A stretch of 64,000 nt of DNA from the NCBI GenBank assembly GCA_963803015.1, contig CAWDKV010000004.1, positions 868,001 through 932,000 on the forward strand, written 5' to 3'. The translations under genes were made by a program, and so were the position numbers. Origin of the DNA: Berkiella sp963803015. GTDB taxonomy: Bacteria; Pseudomonadota; Gammaproteobacteria; Berkiellales; Berkiellaceae. This document shows, one piece after another, positions 6,528 to 15,281 of the stretch (within the stretch, counting starts at the first letter, position 1; each line of letters starts with the position of its first letter). The notes under the pieces were generated by a model that worked only from the letters and a program-made list of their open reading frames with translations, was not told the origin of the DNA and did no database searches.

Positions 6528-8549
6528 CTATTGCCTTTTCACAGGAGCAGAAGCAGCAGCTCTAGTCTGCTGTTCAACTGCTTTGGGCATAGCTATCTCA
6601 TTTTTCTTTATATAATTATACAATTGTTCTGCATATTTTTTATCATCGATGTCACAGTGTTTAACTTGCTCAACAAATGCATCCTTAGTCATTTTCTTTT
6701 TAATGCTTGGGTTATGGAGATCGGTATTTAGCATTATCGTCACAACGGCTAATAGACTGACCTTATCAGCACCTTTAGTTTGATCCCTAGGGTTATCTGG
6801 AAATCTTGATTTATTATCGTTGTAATAACGGTTTCCAAATGCATCCAAAATTCTCTCAGCTTTTTGTGATTCCCCAGGCAAACGAAAACCTCCGTGCTCA
6901 AGAAATTGCTTTAATGCAGGCCCAAAATCCTGATCTTTAAACTCAAATTTCCCGATATAACCTTGACACATTTTAAATTCATCAGATTCGGCTATTTTTT
7001 CTAAATACTCTTTGTGTGTGGATTCAGACTTAGGTTTAGCTTCAACTATTATTTTGTTTGATTTATCTTTCGGCGGTTGACTAAGAATATCTCCTAGCTG
7101 TTCTTTATACTCACTTAATTCTGCTCGATGTTCGTACAACAATTTACCGATACTTTCAGGCGGCAATTGTAATACTTTTAAGCTCTCAACCAGGCTTTCT
7201 ATTACTTTTGTTGGCTTTCCTTCTTTTGCCGCAGATAATGCCTCTTGAAAATTTTCTTCAATTTCAGCTGGCGCGCGTGCATTCGAATCAACACTAAGAA
7301 GTAATGGCGGTGTTCTTCCTCTTCTTCGCGGCGAGGTATCGGGTGAACCTTCAAGCGATCTTTGAGGTGAGCTGGAAGTAGACAGCGGAGGTGTACTACC
7401 AGGTGAAGGCGAGAGTGAGCTCGCAGGCGATAGAGGTGGTGATAGAACAGACGGTGTACTACCGGGTGAGGAAGGTTCATTTAAACCTTCAAAGAATTCA
7501 GGTCGCTCTTCCGCCTTTGTAATGGGTTTATAAGTTCTTGTAAGTGGAGCCGCAGCCGAAGATACTGCTTCAGTAGATTCCCCCCTTGCTTCTAATATCC
7601 CTCTTTTTTGTCTTTTGAGAGATTCTAATGCAGCCTTTTGTTCTGATAGCAGGGGCTCTAATTGACTTAAATGATTTTTTTCTGAATCCATAGCACTAAT
7701 AACTCTAGAGCTATTCGCAGCAAGCTCCTTCTTTTGAGCTTGATATTGAGGGTCCTTTATCTCATCTTTCCGATATTTAGCGTCTAATTCTTTCATTGCT
7801 CTACTATATTGAGCTTGCTGGGCATCGTAAGATGAAAGCACCCGTTCCACTGCCAGCTTAGCGCCAAGTAATCCTGTATATTTCTCCGTTAGCTTTGAGA
7901 TTTTTTCATCCAATTTAAAAGAAGCTAAATAGTCATTCCCAGCAATAAGTGGCACACAAATATTTTGCACTGTGCTATTGAAGGTAAGAGCTATCATCGG
8001 ATTTTTAATTTCAGGAACTTGCAAAATTTTATCTATAAGAATAGGGGTGAAAATGATCGCAAGATTATTTGCGTTCATTTTATTACCTTCTTGCTTTTCA
8101 GCCAATTTCAATACGTGCAAATAGTTATGCAAAATTTCTGCCAGCAATGCTTTATCTGGATTTGCTGAATCTGAGCATTTTTGAATAAAACTCTTTAATG
8201 CCGCACTTTTATCTTTATCTTGCATACTATCACTTAGGATAGCTGAACTCAGTGCTATCACATCAGGATCATCTTTTGACACCAATATACTATTTTTAAG
8301 CACATTCTTTAGCACACCAATGTATACATCTCTGAAATGAGGATTTACGCTGACATCTCTTTTTTCCAATATAGCTTTGGTAGTATTATCAATATCTTCT
8401 TTGCTACCGGATAATCTAAAAATTCCTTCTTCCCGAAACCACTCTGGATGTCCTTCTAAGCATTGCGTAACCCAGCGGCTTATCATAATTGCTTCTTGCA
8501 AAGTGTATTGTCTCTCGGGTGGTGGTCCCTTTTGTGCGCCCTTTTTCAT
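6528..8549 (-). CDS. RhoGAP-Sec7 effector candidate
   Basis: About 673 residues from the ATG at 8549, which has GGGAG eight bases upstream; the frame continues to a TTG at 8564. The N-terminal RhoGAP domain (about 12-175) keeps the arginine finger in GIFRLSGS (Arg45) and the conserved Asn in NNLAIIFTP. A coiled coil follows (about 230-320), then a Ser/Pro/Thr-rich linker (355-415) with repeated SPGSTP. The C-terminal Sec7 domain (about 515-655) keeps the catalytic glutamate of FRLPGE (Glu560) and the hallmark MLNTDLHNP. RhoGAP domains switch off Rho GTPases and Sec7 domains activate Arf GTPases, so the protein could act on two host GTPase classes at once. Bacterial Sec7 proteins such as RalF are type IV effectors in Legionella and Rickettsia. 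Secretion here is inferred. Confidence 0.9.
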   Translation of the reverse strand: MKKGAQKGPPPERQYTLQEAIMISRWVTQCLEGHPEWFREEGIFRLSGSKEDIDNTTKAILEKRDVSVNPHFRDVYIGVLKNVLKNSILVSKDDPDVIALSSAILSDSMQDKDKSAALKSFIQKCSDSANPDKALLAEILHNYLHVLKLAEKQEGNKMNANNLAIIFTPILIDKILQVPEIKNPMIALTFNSTVQNICVPLIAGNDYLASFKLDEKISKLTEKYTGLLGAKLAVERVLSSYDAQQAQYSRAMKELDAKYRKDEIKDPQYQAQKKELAANSSRVISAMDSEKNHLSQLEPLLSEQKAALESLKRQKRGILEARGESTEAVSSAAAPLTRTYKPITKAEERPEFFEGLNEPSSPGSTPSVLSPPLSPASSLSPSPGSTPPLSTSSSPQRSLEGSPDTSPRRRGRTPPLLLSVDSNARAPAEIEENFQEALSAAKEGKPTKVIESLVESLKVLQLPPESIGKLLYEHRAELSEYKEQLGDILSQPPKDKSNKIIVEAKPKSESTHKEYLEKIAESDEFKMCQGYIGKFEFKDQDFGPALKQFLEHGGFRLPGESQKAERILDAFGNRYYNDNKSRFPDNPRDQTKGADKVSLLAVVTIMLNTDLHNPSIKKKMTKDAFVEQVKHCDIDDKKYAEQLYNYIKKNEIAMPKAVEQQTRAAASAPVKRQ

Positions 8550-8835
8550 GAATTTGGCTCCCAAATCAAATACTGTTTATTAAAACAATAAAATTGAATC
8601 TGTATACACGCATTCAGTGCAAATTCTCATTTAGTTAATATACCAATAGCATGATATATTATTTAGCACAATAATATATGTACAAACACTGGACGTTTTA
8701 TGTGAATTTTCTATAGAAATGCAAAAAAACCGTGCTCTTCCTCTAAATTACTGTGTACTAGCATATCGTCGGCGTCGTTACGCTTACTATGTGGGGTTTT
8801 TTTTTCACATTTTGCTAAAAAAGAGCAAGATTGAT

Positions 8836-9312
8836 CTAGGGCGTGGTCTTGACCTTAGCATCTGTTTGTTCGTCGATTGCTCGGCGAAATGCTAGTGGCT
8901 TATTAATATTTTGAAATGGCTCTGTTGTACTCCCAATTCCTATCACAGAAACAGTGCCATAATTGCAAATGCGTCCCCAAAAGGTTTGTTGAATTTCTAT
9001 TGATTCAATTTTTTGAAGTAAAGTCTCAATAGTATTACGATAAATAAATCCGACTTTAACAATGACTCTTTTATTAGTCACGACAAATTCAGTGCTAATA
9101 TATTTTATATAAGAGGGCAACATCACGGCAAGCGCTAAAATGTAACACAAACCCGCATAAATAGGCTTATAGGTTCCTTGGTACAAAATTAAAACACACA
9201 ATACGCATAATAGTGTGGCAATAATACCTGGCCATAGAAACATAACCTTATGCAATCTTGTACGATAGATAATGCTTTCACCTTCCATTAAATTTTCATC
9301 AACATAACTCAT
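8836..9312 (-). CDS. Bacterial PH-like (bPH2/YdbS-type) membrane protein
   Basis: A 158-residue protein with two transmembrane segments (about 27-47 and 52-70) followed by a bacterial pleckstrin-homology-like domain (EFVVTNKRVIVKVGFIYR, then KIESIEI and YGTVSVIGIG). Members sit in the inner membrane with the PH-like domain in the cytoplasm; their function is mostly unknown. GAGGA is well placed before the ATG. It follows the universal stress gene by 27 bases on the same strand, so the two are probably co-transcribed. Confidence 0.82.
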   Translation of the reverse strand: MSYVDENLMEGESIIYRTRLHKVMFLWPGIIATLLCVLCVLILYQGTYKPIYAGLCYILALAVMLPSYIKYISTEFVVTNKRVIVKVGFIYRNTIETLLQKIESIEIQQTFWGRICNYGTVSVIGIGSTTEPFQNINKPLAFRRAIDEQTDAKVKTTP

Positions 9313-9339
9313 AGCTGTTCCTCATAAGGCATACCAGCA

Positions 9340-9777
9340 TTATGCTGTCGTTCGTATCGCCAAGACGTCGCAATGGGCTTGATTAATCACGCCATTAGCC
9401 GTAGACCCCAGAAGAAGATTTAGTTTAGACTCGGTATGCGCACCCACAATAATGAGATCCACATTAAGTTTTTTGGCTTGTTCTACAATAACTAATTTAG
9501 GGGAGCCTGATTCAAGAATTAATTGATCTGATGAGAGATCATATCCTGAAATTAAATCATCAAATGCTTTTCTTGCATCATCTGCAATACTCTTTTCCAT
9601 TTCAAGAATAGTCTGTGCTTTCACAGCAGCATAACCATGTATAGGTTCCATCACATGAATGATATAAAGCATTGCATTGGATTTTTTCGCAAACTCAACA
9701 GCCCGCTTAATAGTATAAACGTCATGCGTAACACGCAAATCTACGGCAAGCAACATATTAGTGTAAATACTCATCAT
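9340..9777 (-). CDS. Universal stress protein
   Basis: A 145-residue UspA-family protein. It has the opening strand NMLLAVDL, the IIHVMEP strand, and the ATP-binding loop G-x2-G-x9-G-S/T in relaxed form (GAHTESKLNLLLGSTANGV). Such proteins bind ATP or AMP and help cells survive stress and starvation. AAGGA lies seven bases before the ATG. It is probably the first gene of a two-gene unit with the bPH protein. Confidence 0.88.
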   Translation of the reverse strand: MMSIYTNMLLAVDLRVTHDVYTIKRAVEFAKKSNAMLYIIHVMEPIHGYAAVKAQTILEMEKSIADDARKAFDDLISGYDLSSDQLILESGSPKLVIVEQAKKLNVDLIIVGAHTESKLNLLLGSTANGVINQAHCDVLAIRTTA

Positions 9778-9832
9778 TATTTTCCTTAAAATAACTTAAC
9801 CAAGAGAAAATAAATAAAGCGATCTCACATTA

Positions 9833-10186
9833 TTATTCATTAATCTGCAAACGTACTGAATATCCTGGTTGATAATAATAGCCACGGTTGCCATAAAACC
9901 CAGGATAATTTTGATTATAACTGTAATGCCGTGGGTAATTTTTATGATGATGTTTGTGATGGTGATGCCCATTATAATGATACCCATGATGATGGTACCC
10001 ATGATGGTGATACCCATGATGATGGTACCCATGATGGTGATGCCCATGGTGATGATGTCTGTGATGGTGATGGTGATGCTTATGGTTGTGAGGTTTGTGA
10101 TAGTTAGAATTCTGTGCTGAGGCATTAAAAGGAAGTAAAAAGGCTGTTAACATTAACAACATCAGGGGAAATTTTATAATTTTCAT
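9833..10186 (-). CDS. Secreted histidine-rich repeat protein
   Basis: A 117-residue protein from the ATG at 10186, chosen because AAAGGAGA precedes it. A clear signal peptide (about 24 residues ending N-A-S-A) is followed by a His-dominated region of HHHHGYHHHG repeats and a Tyr/Asn/Pro-rich tail. Such runs bind nickel, zinc or copper; a role in periplasmic or surface metal storage is likely but unproven. The divergent neighbour at 10356 is a MerR-family regulator, but its TipAS domain is not a metal-sensor type. Confidence 0.72.
   Translation of the reverse strand: MKIIKFPLMLLMLTAFLLPFNASAQNSNYHKPHNHKHHHHHHRHHHHGHHHHGYHHHGYHHHGYHHHGYHYNGHHHHKHHHKNYPRHYSYNQNYPGFYGNRGYYYQPGYSVRLQINE
9981..10040. 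repeat. Two identical 30-bp tandem copies in the His-rich gene
   Basis: Bases 9981-10010 are repeated exactly at 10011-10040. Degenerate partial copies extend on both sides. The repeat encodes ten residues of the His/Gly/Tyr pattern, so repeat number could change without breaking the frame. Confidence 0.9.
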
Positions 10187-10303
10187 CTCTTCTCTCCTTT
10201 GTGTACGTATATGCACTTATAAAGGTTCTTTACAATTCATATATACAAAAGACAGGTATTAGAATAAAAGGTTCAAAATAGTTTTTATCTTTTAAAAAAC
10301 CCC

Positions 10304-10334
10304 TTGACTCTATAGTTACTATAGGGATTATTTT
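10304..10334 (+). promoter_or_regulatory. MerR-type promoter/operator
   Basis: A -35 box TTGACT (10304-10309) and a -10 box TATTTT (10329-10334) are separated by 19 bp, the over-long spacer typical of MerR-regulated promoters. The spacer holds the dyad CTATAG-TTA-CTATAG (10310-10324). It lies just upstream of the MerR-family gene, so autoregulation is likely. The first codon is 21 bases downstream, with GAGGA as ribosome-binding site. Confidence 0.75.
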
Positions 10335-10355
10335 AGAAAAGGATGAGGATAAACG

Positions 10356-11315
10356 ATGACACAATGGTACGTGAAAGAATTAAGCAAATTAACCCAGGTT
10401 TCAGTGCAGACCTTGCATCACTATGACCGTATTGGTTTGCTTAAACCTTCTGTCAGACTGGCTAATGGTTATCGTGTGTACTCTGAAAAGGACTTATTAA
10501 AACTACAACAGATAATTGCATTAAAATATTTTGGTTTTGAATTGTCTCAAATAAAAACTTTTTTCTCTTCAAACATTGATATGATTGATCATTTCTCTGC
10601 TCAATCACAGTTTTTAGAAGAAAAAGCCAGAGCTCTTCTGGATGCAAGTCGGACCTTAAATAGTATTATTTCTGATTGTAGTCAGAGTAAATCCATCTCT
10701 TGGGAAACTATTATAAAATTAATTGAGGTTTATCGTATGACACAACAACTTGAAAAAACCTGGGCTGGGAAAGTATTCTCTCCTGAAGAGTTAAAAGAAT
10801 ATGCTCGTTTTGAGCAAGACTTAAAAAGTCGATTTACCCAAAGTGAACAAAAAGCATTTGAACAAAGTTGGGATGATTTAGTCCAATTGGTAGATAACAA
10901 TTTAGACAAAGATCCCACTAGCGATTTTGGTGTCTCTTTGGGGAAACGTTGCATGGACTGGGTAAATACTTACTATGGCAAGAACCATGTCGCTCTGCGC
11001 AATACAATTTGGGAAAAGGGCTTAAAAAAAGGACAAATACAAGAAAGCACTTTATCGCAAGAAAGTTTTTCTTGGCTGGATAAAGCAATTACTGCTTACT
11101 ATAGAAATCGTATATTAAACATACTCCTTCAAATAGATAGTCAGCCTAAGCAAGTAGTATTAAAGCAGTGGGAAGAATTGCTTGTGGACATGCACGGCAA
11201 TGAACAAGCGCCTAAAAATGACATTTTTAAAGCTATCTTGCATGATGACACCATTAGTCAGAGTGCAAAAAAATGGCTTCAAGAATACATGAGCGGCCTT
11301 CCCCATGCAAAATAA
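10356..11315 (+). CDS. MerR-family regulator with TipAS-like domain
   Basis: A 319-residue regulator. The N-terminal winged helix-turn-helix (VKELSKLTQVSVQTLHHYDRI, GLLKPS, NGYRVYSEKDL) is of MerR type, followed by a dimerisation helix and a C-terminal domain resembling TipAS, which binds antibiotics or other amphipathic ligands (WDDLVQLVDN, then a GKRCMDWVNTYYG helix). MerR proteins bind spaced promoters and twist them on ligand binding. A matching 19-bp-spacer promoter with a dyad lies directly upstream. Which other genes it controls is not visible. Confidence 0.88.
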   Translation: MTQWYVKELSKLTQVSVQTLHHYDRIGLLKPSVRLANGYRVYSEKDLLKLQQIIALKYFGFELSQIKTFFSSNIDMIDHFSAQSQFLEEKARALLDASRTLNSIISDCSQSKSISWETIIKLIEVYRMTQQLEKTWAGKVFSPEELKEYARFEQDLKSRFTQSEQKAFEQSWDDLVQLVDNNLDKDPTSDFGVSLGKRCMDWVNTYYGKNHVALRNTIWEKGLKKGQIQESTLSQESFSWLDKAITAYYRNRILNILLQIDSQPKQVVLKQWEELLVDMHGNEQAPKNDIFKAILHDDTISQSAKKWLQEYMSGLPHAK

Positions 11316-11359
11316 TCCTGACCTTTAATCAAACGGTAGCACGTGAGAGATTTTGCGTC

Positions 11360-13915
11360 TTAATGCCGCCTTCTCTTGCGTGCCTGCTCTTCGTTTCCTT
11401 CATCCGCTGCACTTGCATCACATACTGTTGTCACCACTGGCATAGGCATTTGCATTGACGCTGTCATCACTGGCGTGAGTGTCGGTATCCCCGTTGTTGT
11501 TGTCGCCGGTAAGGAAATTAGCTCTGCTGTTGACGGCAAAACAGGAATGACCGCTTGTACTTTAGGGGTTTTTTCTTTGATAAGACCGTCGATAATGAAG
11601 CGAATTTTATCATAAAAGCAAAAACCTGCATTAAGCGCCAGTGCTTGTGCAAAAGCCTCATAGCTGGGGTACTCCTTGCCTTGCCAATTAATTTTCTTTT
11701 TAGGATTCTCAATCCTATCGGCACCAAACCAACTACTTGCTTCTTGAATAAAAAGATTGACTAAATTTCCATTCACCGTTAAGTGTTGCATTAAATGTTT
11801 TTCATCAGGCGATAATTCTTCTATATTACCTGCATGCCAGACATATTTTTCAAGCGTTAATTTAAGTTGGCTTAATGTTCCAAGATCCAAATTATTTAAT
11901 TTCACAGAAAGATTTTCCGTATTTTTTTCACTACTAGCAATCAACTGTTCGGCAAAGCGATTAGCAAAAATAATCGCATTAAAATCACGCGCATGCGGCA
12001 TTTGTGTAATCGGGTTTCCTGGCACGGATTGAGCGGTACGCTGATCCATGCCCAACGCACATGAGGGTTTATCCGCTTCCTCTAAATTATGAAATTCTTC
12101 TTCCTTTTGCGTCTTCTCATTCAACCTTGTTTTATCCCAATTATGCGCTCTTCCTATATGAAAGCCGACTTCTTCGGTAAAGTGTTTTTTAATGCTCTCA
12201 TGAGTGGGGAAATTTCCTACAGGCGTAAACGATTCATCTGAAGCGGCTAACCACATATAAGCTAAATTAATTTTAGCTTCAGGAGATATCTTAGCTGCAA
12301 ATCCATTTTCAAGTACTTCCACCCATTCAGCGCTATCTGATATCCAAGGATTAGGACTTGAGAGAAAACGCAACGCGCAATGATAAATATTGCCATACAA
12401 TGGCCTTGGGTCAACTTTGGGATCAAATTCAATTGGTAAGGAGTTACCATTCGCATCTAAAGCAGGATGTGCCAAATATTGTGCCCTCAAATATTGTCGA
12501 TAATTTTCTAAAATGGCATCTGTTCCATTCATTTCAAGAAACTTATTTTGATAATGTTTTTTAACTGTAGCCAACATCCCTAGTTGGTCGGCATCAAGCG
12601 CACGCATCGCGCTTTCACGATTATTTGCTATGTGTCTGAGCTCAGGCGCCTCAGCTCCACGAAAATTTCTAACCGCCGGAATTTGCATTAAACGCTCTAT
12701 AACGGCGAGGCGACTAAATGTTTGTGCAGCACGTAAAGCGGCATTATCATTAGCCGTGACTTGTTCCATCACTTCAGGATAAGCTAACAAGCGATTTATC
12801 GTTAATAAATCCCCATATTCTGCCGCGCGGAGTAAAGCGGCATTCTGTGAATAAGCAAGACTTGCGCCAACACTAGGATGGTTTCGTACCGCTTCAATAT
12901 CGAGCAAAAAGTTGATGGCGTTAATTCGACCCGCTTGAGCAACATTAGCAAGCACCGTTCTGCCATCTCGATCTATTGCATTGACATCAGCGTTATGCTC
13001 AATCAATACCCGAGCAACATCAATCTTGTTGTGGGCTAAAGCTAAAGTAAGAGGAGTGTGTCCAGCGCGCGTCCGCACCTCCACATCAGCATGAAATTCA
13101 TTTATTAACATTCTTACAAACGCAGCACTGTTATTCTCCGCAGCACTGTGCAAGGGCGCATACCCATATAATTCAATAGCATTAACTTTAGCCTGGTGTT
13201 GAAGTAAGAGACGCCCCATTTCCGTGTGATTGTTAGCAGCTGCCCTGTGAAGAGGTGTTAAGCAATTTCTACATTGCGCATTAACATCAGCTTTTCCAAT
13301 TTCAATTAATATTTGTGCTATTTCAAGGCAATTCCATCCAGCTGCTAGCTGTAGGCCGGACATAAAAAGGGTATCTACATGTTCAACATTCACCTTTCCC
13401 TCTTGCACTAATACTCTAACCATTTGACTGTCTTTTCTTATAATCGCTCTGCCTAGATCCGATCCTCTCGCTCGAGCCTGACAATCTAGAATTAACATCC
13501 GAACCATATCAACATGACCAAAATTACAAGCCATGGTGAGCACTGTTCCGGAAGTTGAATAAGGTGACTCTCCTATAATCTCCGAATAATCATAATCATT
13601 AACATCTATGCCACCTTTTTGAATTAAATGACGTGCAATGTCTGTTTGTCCATTTCTCACCGCATTTTGCAGCCCCAATTTAACTGCATCAAGATGTGCG
13701 CCGGCATAGATAGCGGCTATCACACCTAGCGTATTGTTATGACCAATAGCTTGATGTAAAAATTCTGTGGGGTTTTGGTATAACTCTAGCGCTTGTCTGG
13801 CTGTTTGCTTCATTTTTCTCGCCACAAAGTAAAAGGGGCTAGCCACTAGCGCAAAAAAAGCACTTCCTTGATTCGGGTTGGGTTGTTGATTCATGTCATC
13901 ATGGGTACGCTTCAT
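11360..13915 (-). CDS. Large ankyrin-repeat protein, effector candidate
   Basis: An 851-residue protein. Residues about 60-380 hold ankyrin repeats with clear units such as TPLHRAAANNHTEMGRLLLQ and TPLTLALAHNKIDVARVLIE. The C-terminal half (about 400-790) has no family I can name; a segment with DKPSCALGMDQRTAQS resembles segments I associate with other Legionellales effectors. The tail is low-complexity and Thr/Pro-rich and ends in a basic RKRRRH cluster that could act as a nuclear-localisation signal. The N-terminus also starts MKRTHDD. Ankyrin proteins of this size in intracellular bacteria are commonly secreted into the host, but no secretion signal can be proven. Confidence 0.85.
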   Translation of the reverse strand: MKRTHDDMNQQPNPNQGSAFFALVASPFYFVARKMKQTARQALELYQNPTEFLHQAIGHNNTLGVIAAIYAGAHLDAVKLGLQNAVRNGQTDIARHLIQKGGIDVNDYDYSEIIGESPYSTSGTVLTMACNFGHVDMVRMLILDCQARARGSDLGRAIIRKDSQMVRVLVQEGKVNVEHVDTLFMSGLQLAAGWNCLEIAQILIEIGKADVNAQCRNCLTPLHRAAANNHTEMGRLLLQHQAKVNAIELYGYAPLHSAAENNSAAFVRMLINEFHADVEVRTRAGHTPLTLALAHNKIDVARVLIEHNADVNAIDRDGRTVLANVAQAGRINAINFLLDIEAVRNHPSVGASLAYSQNAALLRAAEYGDLLTINRLLAYPEVMEQVTANDNAALRAAQTFSRLAVIERLMQIPAVRNFRGAEAPELRHIANNRESAMRALDADQLGMLATVKKHYQNKFLEMNGTDAILENYRQYLRAQYLAHPALDANGNSLPIEFDPKVDPRPLYGNIYHCALRFLSSPNPWISDSAEWVEVLENGFAAKISPEAKINLAYMWLAASDESFTPVGNFPTHESIKKHFTEEVGFHIGRAHNWDKTRLNEKTQKEEEFHNLEEADKPSCALGMDQRTAQSVPGNPITQMPHARDFNAIIFANRFAEQLIASSEKNTENLSVKLNNLDLGTLSQLKLTLEKYVWHAGNIEELSPDEKHLMQHLTVNGNLVNLFIQEASSWFGADRIENPKKKINWQGKEYPSYEAFAQALALNAGFCFYDKIRFIIDGLIKEKTPKVQAVIPVLPSTAELISLPATTTTGIPTLTPVMTASMQMPMPVVTTVCDASAADEGNEEQARKRRRH

Positions 13916-14164
13916 AGATTCCTCTTCAAAATATCTTTGCCTCGCAAATTAAATTGAAGAAAGTATATCTAGCATATTAAATTTTGTATGTCAGGAAAAT
14001 GCCTGAATGGTTGTTATTAACGATGAATGCCGCCAATCAGGCGATAATTTGACCTTAAATACTTATATTACCTTAGATTTATTGATGCAAAGTGCCATCT
14101 GGTATACCATTTCTCGCACTTTTTTGATTCTCTAACCTTCGTAGTAATTTGACAGGAGCTTAAA

Positions 14165-14452
14165 ATGTATACGTTAAATGTGAAGGATCTGTGTTTAATT
14201 TCTGGCGGTGAGACTTCTAGAACGCGTCAGTCAAACTATGATGAATTCTGGCAGTCGTTCTTTCAAGGTGCAGGTTGGGGTTCAGGAGCGCTTGTCTCTA
14301 TTCCTATTGCTCTTGGTATAACGGTATACGCCATCGGCTATTATGGCGTTTATACACCCTGCTATTATGCCGTCACTGGTACTTACTCAGCAGTTGCCTA
14401 TTGTGGTAATGCTATTTACAACGGCGGTGCTATGCTGGTTGGAGCAAAATAG
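14165..14452 (+). CDS. Microcin-like peptide with double-glycine leader
   Basis: A 95-residue peptide. Its first 15 residues, MYTLNVKDLCLISGG, match the class II microcin/colicin V leader pattern (M-x-x-L-x-x-x-E/D-L/I-x-x-V/I-S-G-G). The predicted 80-residue core is small-residue-rich and hydrophobic (GWGSGALVSIPIALG) with two cysteines, as expected for a membrane-active peptide. AGGAGC is well placed before the ATG. No immunity protein or peptidase-containing exporter is adjacent. A similar leader occurs at 34089. It could instead be a small secreted protein with an unrelated function. Confidence 0.62.
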   Translation: MYTLNVKDLCLISGGETSRTRQSNYDEFWQSFFQGAGWGSGALVSIPIALGITVYAIGYYGVYTPCYYAVTGTYSAVAYCGNAIYNGGAMLVGAK

Positions 14453-14453
14453 T

Positions 14454-15077
14454 TTAAGAAAAATCGAGCATCAGCAACTCCTCTTCTTGCAGCGCCATCT
14501 TTACGGATGAGCGCTGTTTCATCTCACCGAAATAGCGTAATAAATTTGGCCAATCTGACATTGTATATTTAAGTCTTGCCAACCAAATTAAAATCACAAA
14601 TAAATAGCTATCTGCCAAGGTAAACTGATTGCCCATTAAGCATTTATTATTTTGCAAATGACTTTCAACAATAGCGAGTTTTTTATTGAGAATTGGCATA
14701 AACAAATTTGCCTTCATCTCATCTGAAATTTTCGACCAAAAGAGCGGCGCAGAATATCGGTGGAGATCGGTGCTGACAAAATTCAGCCATTCTAAGGTGC
14801 GGTATCTTTTTATATCCCCTAAAGGTGGCAAAAGATCAACCCCATGATAAGACTCTGCCAGATATTGTAGAATAACTGCATTTTCTGTTAAGACTGCATT
14901 ATTATTTCACTGTAATGCTGGCACGGATCCTTTTGGATTGATTGTTAAATAATCCACACCGGTTTCGGTTAGTTTCGTTTTTAAGCTTACAGATTCATAT
15001 TCACATGTCAGCCCCAGTTCATGAAGTGTAATTCTAACGGCTAGGGAGCAAACGCTCGCGGTGTAATATAATTTCAT
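14454..15077 (-). pseudogene. Glutathione S-transferase broken by one in-frame TGA
   Basis: The N-terminal thioredoxin fold starts MKLYYTASVCS at 15077 with GAGGA upstream and reads to NPKGSVPALQ, then meets TGA at 14907-14909. Reading on in the same frame without a shift gives the rest of a GST (ENAVILQYLAES, then an all-alpha C-terminal domain ending near 14457). One nonsense codon therefore splits an otherwise intact gene of about 207 codons. It may be a recent pseudogene, a sequencing error or, less likely, a readthrough site. The 14-residue motif after the stop matches the usual GST glutathione-site spacing. Confidence 0.85.
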
Positions 15078-15281
15078 TTTCCATTCCTCACAAACAGCTT
15101 TTATGAAGCTATAACATATTTTAGAAAAAGTAAAATAGAACAATAATACGCTCGAACCCGTTTGGTTTTAGGTGAAATCAAACTGGAAAGAGAATAAGTA
15201 CCATTGATAACTTTTGTTGTTAAAAAACCTGTTATTACCACATCGTTTACGATATTATTTAATATTTTGTCAGGGGACTGT

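Noticed and set aside
9869..10120. Plus-strand Met/Ile/Val-rich frame opposite the His-rich gene
   Set aside because: It is the antisense shadow of His codons (CAT/CAC read as ATG/GTG) and has no ribosome-binding site.
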